This document shows, in pieces, positions 25,460 to 35,000 of a stretch of 64,000 nucleotides of DNA (positions are counted from its first letter, which is position 1; every line of letters begins with the position of its first letter). The notes under the pieces were generated by a model. That model saw only the letters and a list, made by a program, of their open reading frames with translations, did not search any database and was not told the origin of the DNA. Where the stretch lies: the NCBI GenBank assembly GCA_035279405.1, contig DATEHU010000040.1, positions 62,001 through 126,000 on the forward strand. The letters are read 5' to 3'. The stretch is from Gammaproteobacteria bacterium (GTDB lineage: Bacteria > Pseudomonadota > Gammaproteobacteria > Natronospirales > REEB76). Made by a program: the position numbers and the translations under genes.

Positions 25460-25875
25460 GCCCCTCTTTTTGGGTGGTGGATACCAACGTCGTGGTATCG
25501 GCCGTGATAACAGCCGATGCGGCATCGCCGCCAGCAGTGGTTCTCGATCGCATGCTGAACGCGGAATTCAACTTTGTGCTCTCGCTTGATTTGCTCAGCG
25601 AATACCGGCGCGTGTTGCTGCGGCCACGCATCAAGAAGCTCCACCGCTTGACGGAAAGTGAAATTGATATTTTGCTGGAGGCGCTGGCGACCAATGGCGT
25701 GATCGTGGATACCACCGGGCGCAATGAACAGGCCCCGGAGCCTGGCGACAATCACCTCTGGCGTTTGCTGGCAGCGCGCCCCGGCTTGAATCTGATTACC
25801 GGAGACGCTTTATTGATCGAAAACCCGCCACCCAAATGCCGCGTATTGAGATCCCGCGAGTTCGTGGGGACTTGA
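25456..25875 (+). CDS. PIN-domain toxin (COG1569-like)
   Basis: GTG 25456 gives 139 residues with the PIN nuclease acids: Asp in WVVDTNVVVSAV, Glu in LLSEYRRVL, Asp in EPGDNHLWRLL and Asp in LITGDALL. It is the one toxin in the window whose frame is complete. PIN toxins cleave RNA, often tRNA or mRNA. It pairs with the RHH antitoxin immediately upstream. Confidence 0.88.
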   Translation: MSPSFWVVDTNVVVSAVITADAASPPAVVLDRMLNAEFNFVLSLDLLSEYRRVLLRPRIKKLHRLTESEIDILLEALATNGVIVDTTGRNEQAPEPGDNHLWRLLAARPGLNLITGDALLIENPPPKCRVLRSREFVGT

Positions 25876-25939
25876 CTGTGGCGCAGCGGCCAATCGAAAC
25901 GCGACGATCGTCGGACTCAAAGGAATCTCAGATTTGTTC

Positions 25940-25965
25940 GTCATTCCCGCTTTCGCGGGAATGAC
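25940..25965. repeat. short dispersed hairpin repeat
   Basis: A perfect 11-base stem, GTCATTCCCGC and GCGGGAATGAC, closes a TTTC loop. This is a widespread proteobacterial intergenic repeat type. It lies 17 bases upstream of the HIT gene. Confidence 0.85.
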
Positions 25966-25982
25966 AATTAGTAACAAATTCC

Positions 25983-26402
25983 ATGTTCCAGCTTCATTCA
26001 CAGCTCGAAAAAGACACCCTGCCGCTCGGCAAATTCAAGCTTTGCCGCTTGCTGCTCATGGACGATGCGAATTATCCGTGGTTCATCCTGGTGCCGGAAC
26101 GCGAGAACATCCGTGAAATTCATGAACTCGACGACGCCGACCGCCGTCAGCTCTGGGACGAATCCGCGCAACTGGCGCGCGCACTCACCGTCATTTTCAA
26201 GCCCGACAAGCTCAACATTGCGGCGCTCGGCAACCAGGTGCCGCAACTGCACGTGCATCACATCGTGCGTTACACGCACGACAAAGCCTGGCCCGCGCCG
26301 GTGTGGGGCAAAGTTCCGCCGCGACCGTACTACAGCGCCGAGATCAACAAATTGAAAACTGCGCTGCTGCCGAAATTGAACGAGGATTTTCGCCCAGAAT
26401 GA
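25983..26402 (+). CDS. HIT-domain protein
   Basis: The 139-residue protein has the histidine-triad segment NQVPQLHVHHIVRYTHD, in which the first two histidines are followed by His rather than the spaced third His of the strict HxHxH motif. The N-terminal NYPWFILVPER and the tryptophan-rich KAWPAPVWG tail match the HIT subfamily found as single proteins in Gammaproteobacteria. HIT proteins hydrolyse nucleotide conjugates. The substrate is unknown. Confidence 0.88.
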   Translation: MFQLHSQLEKDTLPLGKFKLCRLLLMDDANYPWFILVPERENIREIHELDDADRRQLWDESAQLARALTVIFKPDKLNIAALGNQVPQLHVHHIVRYTHDKAWPAPVWGKVPPRPYYSAEINKLKTALLPKLNEDFRPE

Positions 26403-26427
26403 CGGAACCTATTTCCAAATTCTCTAA

Positions 26428-26536
26428 CCGTTCGTGTTGAGCGTAGCGGAGCGAAGCTCCGCGAAGTCGAAACAGGGAAAATCATGGTTTGAGACCCTTC
26501 GACTCCGCACTTATGGTGCTACGCTCAGGGCGAACG
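26428..26536. repeat. dispersed CCGTTCGTGTTGAG repeat, copy B
   Basis: Opens with CCGTTCGTGTTGAGCGTAGC, contains the hairpin GCGGAGC-GAA-GCTCCGC and closes with TACGCTCAGGGCGAACG. Outer ends are near reverse complements. It lies between the HIT gene and nudC and has no 23-base array. Confidence 0.88.
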
Positions 26537-26598
26537 ATATTCTGAGATATGTTCTGGTAAGGCTGTGGGATAATGCGAGCTCGTCGCAAAGTCGTTGC

Positions 26599-27531
26599 AT
26601 GCCTACCCCAAACAATAAACCATTGGTATTTGCTGATAGCAGGTTTGACCGGCTGGCGCTGCGGCGTGCCGATGAAAGCTGGCTCCAGGCGAAACTGTCG
26701 GACCCAGCGACGCGGTTCGTACCCGTGTCGGGCGAAGACAATCTGCTCAGTGCCGATGGCGAGCCTCTGATCCTGGACGCGCACAAGGCCGAAGCGCTAC
26801 GCGCTTCGGCGTACGCCTCGGTGCTGCTGGGCGAATACCGCGGCCACACATGTTTCGCGCTCGGACTGGCGCCGGATGCGCTGCTGCGCGCAGGCACGGT
26901 GCGCAGCAATCTGCGGCCGCAGTTTGGTGTGCTCGAAGATGACGCACTGGCGCTGCTCGGCTATGCGCGCGCCATGGTGCACTGGTATGCCCACAATCGT
27001 TATTGCGGAAAATGCGGTGCGCCCACACAAAGCCGGCGCGCCGGCCATGAACTGCACTGCACACGCTGCGGCAATATCCTTTACCCGCGCGTCAATCCAG
27101 CGGTCATCATGCTGGTGACGCATGGCGAGCGCTGTCTGCTCGGGCGCCAGCCGGAGTGGGCGGCCAATCGTTTTTCCACGCTCGCCGGTTTCGTGGAGCC
27201 CGGCGAAAATCTGGAATCCGCATTGCGGCGCGAAATCCGCGAGGAAACCGATATCCGCGTGGGCCGGGTGCGCTACCTGCGTTCGCAACCCTGGCCGTAC
27301 CCGGCCTCGCTGATGCTGGGTTTCCGCGCCGAAGCCGAAAGCACCGAAATCCGCTGCAACGACGGCGAGCTCGCGGAGGCCCGCTGGTTTTCGCGCGAAG
27401 ACATTGCCGCCGGCCTGCAGGCCGGCAGTCTGGCATTGTCACTGCCGGGTTCCAGCTCGCATGCGTTGATCCGCGAGTGGTTCGAGGAAGCACCCGGATT
27501 CATGCTGCCGGCGGTTGCCGGCGCACGCTGA
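26599..27531 (+). CDS. nudC: NAD+/NADH diphosphatase, RNA NAD-decapping type
   Basis: ATG 26599 gives 310 residues; the longer open frame upstream is repeat sequence. Four zinc cysteines lie in YCGKCGAP and CTRCGNILYPR, the Nudix box is GFVEPGENLESALRREIREE followed by TD, and the NudC signature is SQPWPYPASLM. NudC hydrolyses NADH and removes NAD caps from RNA 5' ends in the cytoplasm. Confidence 0.94.
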   Translation: MPTPNNKPLVFADSRFDRLALRRADESWLQAKLSDPATRFVPVSGEDNLLSADGEPLILDAHKAEALRASAYASVLLGEYRGHTCFALGLAPDALLRAGTVRSNLRPQFGVLEDDALALLGYARAMVHWYAHNRYCGKCGAPTQSRRAGHELHCTRCGNILYPRVNPAVIMLVTHGERCLLGRQPEWAANRFSTLAGFVEPGENLESALRREIREETDIRVGRVRYLRSQPWPYPASLMLGFRAEAESTEIRCNDGELAEARWFSREDIAAGLQAGSLALSLPGSSSHALIREWFEEAPGFMLPAVAGAR

Positions 27532-27579
27532 GACAGCGTCGCGGGGAATCGGGCTGAAGTCGCTGGCTATAATGGCCGA

Positions 27580-28353
27580 ATGTGCGTGGCCGTCTTCGCG
27601 TGGAAGGTTCATTCCGACTGTCCGCTGGTGTTTGCCGGTAATCGTGACGAGTTGCACGCGCGTCCCGCGGCACCCGCTGGTTTCTGGGAGGACGCGCCCG
27701 AAGTATTGGCCGGCCGCGATCTCACCGCCGGCGGCACTTGGCTCGGCGTGACCGCTGGTGCACGCTTCGCGTTGGTCACCAATTACCGCGAAGGCCCGGT
27801 GCCTAAAAAAGGTCCGCGATCCCGCGGGGAACTCACCGCCGATTTTTTACGCGGCACGATGCTGCCACAGGATTATCTGGCAGCGATTCAGCGACATGCC
27901 CATGACTATGCGCCGTTCAGCCTGATTGTCGGCGATGCAGATTCACTGTGGTATTTTTCCAACCGCGGCGAACAAACACCGCAACCGATCAGTCCAGGCG
28001 TCCACGGATTGAGCAATCACTTGCTCGATACGCACTGGCCAAAGGTCACACTCAGCAAGTCACGACTGGAAACACTGCTGCAGCGCGGCACGCCAACGAT
28101 AGAAGAGTTGATGCTGTTGCTGGCCGACCGTATGCCCGCATCCGCGAACGAGTTGCCCGATACCGGTATCGGCGCAGAACGTGAGCGGCAGATCTCGCCG
28201 GTGTTCGTGGTCAATCCGGAGTACGGCACGCGCTGCTCGAACGCGATCCTGCGCGCGCGCAACGGGGATCTGCATTTCGCCGAGCGGCGTTTTGATGCCG
28301 AAGGCCGGCGCCTCGAAACCCGGGATTTCCAGCTCACAGGCGATGGCGCATGA
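27580..28353 (+). CDS. NRDE (TANGO2-like) family protein
   Basis: The 257-residue protein has the defining NRDE box in LVFAGNRDELHARPA. GGTWLGVTAGARFALVTNYR and GLSNHLLDTHWPKV are also typical. The family is linked by some work to haem or lipid handling, but its bacterial role is unsettled. A TATAAT sequence ends seven bases before the ATG. The stop overlaps the S9 peptidase start, opening a chain of coupled genes through tamB. Confidence 0.9.
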   Translation: MCVAVFAWKVHSDCPLVFAGNRDELHARPAAPAGFWEDAPEVLAGRDLTAGGTWLGVTAGARFALVTNYREGPVPKKGPRSRGELTADFLRGTMLPQDYLAAIQRHAHDYAPFSLIVGDADSLWYFSNRGEQTPQPISPGVHGLSNHLLDTHWPKVTLSKSRLETLLQRGTPTIEELMLLLADRMPASANELPDTGIGAERERQISPVFVVNPEYGTRCSNAILRARNGDLHFAERRFDAEGRRLETRDFQLTGDGA

Positions 28354-30248
28354 AGCGCGCGCTGCAGCTCGCGGCCTGTGGCAGCTGGCGCTCGCCGCTG
28401 AGCGCCGCGTTGATTGCGGCCGGTGGCGTGCGGCTCGCCCAGCCGCGCGTCGCGGGCGAGCACGTCTATTGGCTGGAAAGCCGGCCCGCGGAAAACGGTC
28501 GCTCGGTGCTGGTGCGCGCCCGGCCGGGCGAACCCCCGCACGATGTCACGCCCGTGCCGTTCAGCGTGCGCAGCCGCGTGCACGAGTATGGCGGCGGCGC
28601 GTTCGCGGTAACCATGGACACTGCGTATTTCGTCAATGACGCGGATCAGCAGATTTACGGTCAGGCACTGGCCGGCGGGACGCCGCAAATCCTGACCAAA
28701 GTGTCCGGTTGCCGGTTTGCCGATCTGCAATTGGATGAGCCGCGCCATCGCCTGATTGCGGTGGGCGAAGACCATCGCCAAGCTGCGCACGCGCTGCGCA
28801 ATACGCTGGTTTCAATCGGCTTGGCTGACGGGCATCTGGATACACTGGCGCAGGGTTTTGACTTTTACAGCTCGCCGGCCTTGAGTCCGGATGGCCGGCA
28901 GTTGGCCTGGCTGTGCTGGAACCCGCCGCTCATGCCCTGGGACGGTTGCGAACTGTGGCTTGCCGCATTCGATGCCGACGGCATGCCGAGCGATCCGCGG
29001 CGAGTGGCCGGCGGTACGGAAGAATCCATTTTCCAGCCGCAGTTCGCGCCGGACGGCGCACTGCATTTTATTTCGGACCGTGATGGCTTCTGGAACATAT
29101 ATAAGCATGCGGATGACAAGCTGAACGCAGTCACACGCGACGCCATGGACTACGGTTTTGCGCAGTGGAACTTCGGCATGTCGAGTTACGGGTTCCGGGA
29201 CGATGGCAGTTTGTACGCGGTGCGTTGGCGTCAGGGTGGTTCCGAACTTGTGCACATCGGCGCGGATGGTGCCGTGCAATCAAGCCAGCCCCAATACAGC
29301 CAGATCGAACATCTGCACGTGCAGGGCAATCAGTTGGCATTGTTGGCCGCCGACAGCACGCATCCGCCCGCGGTGATCTGGAGTGACGGCAAGCGCGAGC
29401 TGCGGCTCACGCAGGATGCGGAGCGGGTTCCGGCGGGATATCTGAGCGCGCCCGAGTTCATGAGTTTCCCGACGAGCAACGGCGAGACTTTGTATTGCTG
29501 GTATTACCCACCGCACAACCCGGAATACCGCGCTTCAGCCGGCGAAAAGCCGCCTCTGCTGGTGAAGTGCCACGGCGGCCCGACGGCCATGAGCGGCAAC
29601 GGCCTGGAACTGCGCGTGCAGTTCTGGACCAGCCGCGGTTTCGCGGTCGCGGACGTGAACTATCGCGGCAGCAGCGGATTCGGTCGCGCCTACCGCGCAA
29701 GCCTGTGCGGGCAGTGGGGCATCAAGGACGCCGAGGACTGCGTGGCGGCTGCGCGCTGCCTCGTCGAGTGCGGGTTGGTGAATCCCCAATGCCTGGCCAT
29801 CAGCGGCAGCAGTGCCGGCGGCTTTACCACGCTTTGCGCCCTGGCGTTCCACGATTTTTTCCACGCCGGCGCGGTGTATTACGGCATCAGCGAACTCGAA
29901 AGCGCAATGCGCGACACCCACAAATTCGAGGCGCATTACGGCGACAGTCTGCTGGGTCCCTGGCCTGCCGCGCGTGAAATATATAAAGCACGTTCGCCCC
30001 TGTACGCGGCGTCGAACATCCGCTGTCCGGTGATATTTTTCCAGGGCCTCAAGGACAAGGTGGTGCCGCCCGATCAGACGCAACGCATGGCGCAGGCTTT
30101 GCGCGCCAACCAGGTGCCGGTCGAATGTCTGGAATTCCCCGAGGAAGGCCACGGCTTCCGCCGCCGCGAGACGCTGCAACGCACGCTCGAAGCGGAGCTT
30201 GCGTTCTACGGCCGGGTGTTTGGCTTTACGCCCGCGATGGACTCATGA
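28350..30248 (+). CDS. S9-family prolyl oligopeptidase-like peptidase
   Basis: This 632-residue cytoplasmic-looking protein has an N-terminal beta-propeller (for example FYSSPALSPDGRQLAWLCWN and IFQPQFAPDGALHFISDRDG) and a C-terminal alpha/beta hydrolase. The nucleophile Ser is in AISGSSAGGFTTL, the Asp in FFQGLKDKVVP, and the His in FPEEGHGFRR. Similar to acylaminoacyl-peptidase/DPP-type enzymes. It overlaps the NRDE gene and tamA by four bases each. Confidence 0.92.
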   Translation: MKRALQLAACGSWRSPLSAALIAAGGVRLAQPRVAGEHVYWLESRPAENGRSVLVRARPGEPPHDVTPVPFSVRSRVHEYGGGAFAVTMDTAYFVNDADQQIYGQALAGGTPQILTKVSGCRFADLQLDEPRHRLIAVGEDHRQAAHALRNTLVSIGLADGHLDTLAQGFDFYSSPALSPDGRQLAWLCWNPPLMPWDGCELWLAAFDADGMPSDPRRVAGGTEESIFQPQFAPDGALHFISDRDGFWNIYKHADDKLNAVTRDAMDYGFAQWNFGMSSYGFRDDGSLYAVRWRQGGSELVHIGADGAVQSSQPQYSQIEHLHVQGNQLALLAADSTHPPAVIWSDGKRELRLTQDAERVPAGYLSAPEFMSFPTSNGETLYCWYYPPHNPEYRASAGEKPPLLVKCHGGPTAMSGNGLELRVQFWTSRGFAVADVNYRGSSGFGRAYRASLCGQWGIKDAEDCVAAARCLVECGLVNPQCLAISGSSAGGFTTLCALAFHDFFHAGAVYYGISELESAMRDTHKFEAHYGDSLLGPWPAAREIYKARSPLYAASNIRCPVIFFQGLKDKVVPPDQTQRMAQALRANQVPVECLEFPEEGHGFRRRETLQRTLEAELAFYGRVFGFTPAMDS

Positions 30249-32008
30249 GCGGCAGGCGAAGCCTGCGCTGGTTTCCGGTTCACTGCGCAGCCTGGCTGGT
30301 GCTGCTGGCGGTGAGCGTGGGCGCGCACGCAGCCGTGCCGCAGGTGCAAATCCAGGTGCAGGGGGTGAGCGGCGAGTTGCTCAACAACGTGCTCGCCTAT
30401 CTCAGCATCAACGCCTACAAGGACGCGCCCAACCTCAACGACGCGCTGGTGGAGCAGATGAATGCGCGCGCGCCGGCCGAGATCAAAACCGCGCTGCAAC
30501 CTTTTGGCTATTACCAGGCGCAGGTTGTCAGCGATCTCAAGCAGACCGAAAGCGGCTGGAGCGTCATCTATACGGTCAATCCCGGCGCTCCGGTGGAATT
30601 GCGGAACGTGGATATAACGGTGAGCGGCCCGGGCAAGAGCGATGCGGCGTTTACCAGATATCTGGCCGCGCTGCCGCTCAAATCCGGCAGCCAACTGAAT
30701 CAGCCGCTCTACTCCCAGGTGAAGCAGCGGCTGCTCGACATCGCCACGCACCGCGGATATCTCGACGCCAAGTACGAGATCAGCGTGCTGCGCGTGGATC
30801 CGGCCGCGCACTGGGCGGATGTCGAGCTGCATCTCGACACCGGCGAGCAGTATTACTTCGGCGCAGTCACGTTCGAGCAGGATTTCATGGACTCGAAGTT
30901 CTTGGCGCAATACGTGACGTTCAAGCCAGGCGACCCGTATGACGGCGGCAAGCTGCTGGCACTCGAGTACGCGCTCAACGATTCCGGCTACTTCGACCTC
31001 GTGCAGGTGCAGCCGCAGCGCGGCGCCGCGGGCCCCGCGCAGCACATCCCGGTGGTGATCACGCTCAGCCCGCGCAAGCGCAACAAGTACGTGCTCGGCC
31101 TGGGTTACGGCACCGACACCGGACCGCGCATGACGCTCGGTTGGGAGAACCGCCGCCTCAACGACCAGGGCCATAAATTTTCGGTGCTTGGACAGTATTC
31201 GCACGTGCTGGCCAGCACGCAGGTGAGCTACACCGTGCCCACACCCAACGGACCGACGCTGGTGTACAGCGTGGCCAACGTGCGCCAGATCCTGGGCAGC
31301 GGCGTGGCCTACACCACTGCACTTGGAGTGAACCGCCTGACCACCCTCAACGACTGGTCCTGGAACCAATATGTGCAACTGTCGCACAACCGCAGCGATT
31401 ACGCGGCCAGCCCCAGCAGCATCAGCACGCTGCTATTGCCGGGTAGCACGTTCTCGCGCGTAGTGACCGACGATCCGATATTTCCGACCCATGGCTATCG
31501 CTTGTCGTTGGATATCCGCGGTGCGAGCCAGGCGCTCGGCTCCAGCACCAGTTTCCTGCGCGCCGACCTGAGCGCCAAGCTGATCTTCACGATCGCGCCG
31601 CGTACGCGTTTATTGTTGCGCGGTGAAGTCGGGGCCACGGCGACGCGGGATTTCGACGCCCTGCCGCTGTCACAGCGCTTCTTCACCGGCGGCGACATGA
31701 CGGTGCGCGGCTTCGCCTACAATTCCATCGGACCGACCGATCAATACGGCAACGTCATCGGCGGCAAGGATCTGATGGTCGGCAGCGTGGAGGTAGACCA
31801 CATGCTGGGGCCGGTATTCGGTGTGGCGGCGTTCGTGGACGCGGGCAACGTGTTCAATTCCTTCAATACCTCGCTGGAGAAAGGCGTGGGCGCGGGCCTG
31901 CGCTGGCGCACGCCCGTGGGCATGGTGCGCCTGGATTTCGCGCATCCCATCAAGCGCCCCGACCTCGACCGCGTGCGCATCCACATCAGCATCGGGACGG
32001 ATTTGTGA
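30245..32008 (+). CDS. tamA: translocation and assembly module protein TamA
   Basis: ATG 30245 starts a 587-residue protein with a signal peptide (after MSGRRSLRWF), three POTRA-like regions (around YYQAQVVSDLKQTESGWSVI, KQRLLDIATHRGYLDAKYEI and YALNDSGYFDLVQVQ) and an Omp85 barrel. The barrel's lid-loop motif appears as RFFTGGDMTVRGF. TamA works in the outer membrane with TamB in insertion of outer-membrane proteins and lipid transport. The start overlaps the peptidase stop and the stop overlaps tamB. Confidence 0.95.
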   Translation: MSGRRSLRWFPVHCAAWLVLLAVSVGAHAAVPQVQIQVQGVSGELLNNVLAYLSINAYKDAPNLNDALVEQMNARAPAEIKTALQPFGYYQAQVVSDLKQTESGWSVIYTVNPGAPVELRNVDITVSGPGKSDAAFTRYLAALPLKSGSQLNQPLYSQVKQRLLDIATHRGYLDAKYEISVLRVDPAAHWADVELHLDTGEQYYFGAVTFEQDFMDSKFLAQYVTFKPGDPYDGGKLLALEYALNDSGYFDLVQVQPQRGAAGPAQHIPVVITLSPRKRNKYVLGLGYGTDTGPRMTLGWENRRLNDQGHKFSVLGQYSHVLASTQVSYTVPTPNGPTLVYSVANVRQILGSGVAYTTALGVNRLTTLNDWSWNQYVQLSHNRSDYAASPSSISTLLLPGSTFSRVVTDDPIFPTHGYRLSLDIRGASQALGSSTSFLRADLSAKLIFTIAPRTRLLLRGEVGATATRDFDALPLSQRFFTGGDMTVRGFAYNSIGPTDQYGNVIGGKDLMVGSVEVDHMLGPVFGVAAFVDAGNVFNSFNTSLEKGVGAGLRWRTPVGMVRLDFAHPIKRPDLDRVRIHISIGTDL

Positions 32009-35000
32009 TCAAGCGCATCGTGGCCATTGCTGCAGCCGCGCTCATTCTGCTGATCGCGGGCACGGTGCTGTTCGCGCTGCACAGCGAAACCGTGCTGCGC
32101 TGGAGCGTGACGCAGTTGGTTGCGCGTTACTCCGGCCAGCTCAGTGTCGGAACGGTGCAGGGCTCACTCTCCGGACCGATCACGCTCGGCGACGTGCAGG
32201 TGCACGCCCCGACATTCGACGCCCGGATCGGCAGTATCGCCATGGAATGGCGAATTTCGGCATTGCTGGGGCGACAGCTGAACATCACGCGCCTGGATTT
32301 GAACGCGGTGCAAGTCACACTCAAGTCCGGCACGGGTGCAACGCATTTCCGTTTGGTGCGCCCGCAGCCGCCGCACCTGCCAGTGGCCATCAACGTGCAG
32401 CAGCTCAGGCTTCAGAACCTGCAGATCGAAGCGCCCGGCCTGGCACAGCCGCTAACCGTGAATGAAGCGCAGTTCGCGATCCGACTCGATAACCACGCGT
32501 GGTCGGTGAGTGGATTGCGGGCCAGCGGTGCCCAACTGCACGTGGCCGGCGACGGTGACTGGCAATTCCAGCCGGGCGAGCATATCAAGGGGCAACTGCA
32601 GTGGCAGTTGCATCTGCCGCAGTGGCCGGCATTCGCGGGGCGGGCGAGCCTTGTGGGCGATGAGCAACGGGTGGTTCTCAGCGGATCCTTGACGGCTCCG
32701 TTCCCGCTGCAGGTCGCGGCGCAAATCCATGCGCTGTTCACCGCGCCGTCCTGGGACGGTACGCTGGAATTCAGCGATTTCGATCCGCAGCATCTGCGCG
32801 ACGACTGGCCGCAACTCACTGCACGCGGGGCTTTGCGGTTGCAGGGCGATGCGCAGGCCACGGTGCTTACCGGCGACATCGACGCGCGCGAACCCGTCTA
32901 TGGACTGTGGCAAAGCCACGTGGATCTGAGCTGGGCCGACCGCGTGCTCGAAATCCGCAGCCTGAATCTGGCGCGTGCGCAGACCCGCACACGTTTCGCA
33001 CTTGCCGGCCAGGTGCGTTACGTACAGGGCCGATGGCAGCCGACGCTGCATGGCGAATGGCAGGCATTGCCGCTGCCCCTGACGGGCAAGCCGTGGTTCA
33101 CATCGCCGCGCGGCAATCTCACATTGACTACCAAAGCGCATCAGGTGCTGTTGAGTCTCGACGGCGCGCTCGACAACGGCGGCCAATTCAAGGCCGAAGG
33201 CGGCGTTCATTTGGCAGCGCCGCATGCCTGGCAACTCACGGCGAGCACGCGCAAATTCCAGCTTGCCCTGACGAATTTCAAGCGCGGCCAGCCGCTGCCG
33301 CCCATGGATCTTCAGTTCCGTGGCCACGGCGATGCGGCGCTCACGGTCGTGGACCGCTTCAATGCCGCCTGGCTCGGCGGCCGGATACAGGCACAAGGCC
33401 GGGTGCCGCACGTGTCTGGCCAGAACTGGGGATTCACGGTCGTCGCGCAGCAGCTCAATCCCGCGGCCCTGTATCCGGATTTTCCGGGCGCGCTCAACTT
33501 CGATGCGCGGCTCTCGGGGCGGCTCGGACCGCGCGCGGACTGGAATGTGCAGGTGACGCGCCTTGACGGCGAGCTGCGCGGGGTGCCGGTGCTTGCCTCC
33601 GGCAGCGTGAGTCACCACGCGGGCCTCTGGCAGTTCCAGCGGCTGCAAGTGCAGTCCGGCAAAAACCGCTTGCAACTCGACGGTGAATACGGCCGGCATG
33701 CGCAACTTGCCTGGACGCTCGACGCCCCGGACCTCGCCTCGCTCTGGCCGGGCATTCACGGGGATTTGCACAGCAGCGGCCAAGCGGATTTATCCGGCGC
33801 GGTACCCCAGTTGAGTTTCAGCCTCCAGGGCCGGAACCTGCAGTACGCAGACGACAGCGTGCAGAAGCTGGAGTTGCAGGCGAGCCTTGCAGGAACGGCT
33901 CCGACGAGCAACGCGAGCATGCACGTTGCGGGTGCGCAGATCGGAAGGCTCAGGATTGATTCCGCCGACGGCGAAGCCACGGGCGCGCCGCTGGACCAGC
34001 AGCTCAAACTCGCGCTTGCTTCGCCCTATGGAAATGTGCAATTCGCCGGCCGCGGCAGTTACGCGAACCGCGTGTGGCAGGGCGATCTCACCGAGGTCAC
34101 GCTGTCACCGCGCGACGCTGGAGAATGGAAGAACTCGACGCCGTGGCAGCCGCGTATCGCCGCGGCGCATTTCAGCCTGCCGCAAGCCTGTGTGAAGCAA
34201 GGCGGTGCCGGTACCTGCGTGCAGGCCGAGTGGCAGCCCGGACATTGGCAGGCGGACGCGCTCATCACTGCGGTGCCCATGAGTGACTTGCAGGCGCTGC
34301 TGCCGGAGGGCCTCGCGTATGACGGCAGCTTCGGCGGTACGCTGCATGTCCAGGAAGCCGACGGCAAGCGCAGTCTTGATCTCGCCGCCAGTCTGTCGCC
34401 GGGCGGGATTCACAGCGTCGTCAACCGCCAGCGCGTGACCCTGCTCGCCTACACCTCCGGCAACGTCAAGCTGCAATCCAATGATGAGCAGAGCACGGGG
34501 GAACTCACTTGGTCATTGGCGGACGGCGGTTATCTGAACATGCAATCGCGTATCGCGCGCGCCTCGGGCGACGCGCTGAGCGGCAATATCCGCGGCGAAC
34601 TGCGCGACTTTCAGCTGATTCCCGCCTTGGTGCCGGCGGTCGGTGCGGTGAACGGCAAACTCGACGTCAATCTGGTGTTGAGCGGCACGCCCTCGGATCC
34701 GTTGTTTGACGGCAGCGCGGTGCTCAGCGACGGCGAGTTGAGCGTGCCGCGCTACGGCCTGCACATCACCGACATCCTGCTCAAGCTCCAGGGCGATGGT
34801 GGTCATTTGCAGCTCGATGGCAGCGCGCGTTCCGGCAACGGCAATCTTGCCTGGACGAGCAGCGCCACGCGCAGCGCGAACCACTGGCAGGCCCAGGGCA
34901 AACTGACCGGGGATAATTTCCGCGCGGTGAATACGCCGGAAGCGCAGGTGGCGGTGTCGCCGGCCCTGGATCTCAAGCTCGACAATTACGACCTCTGGCT

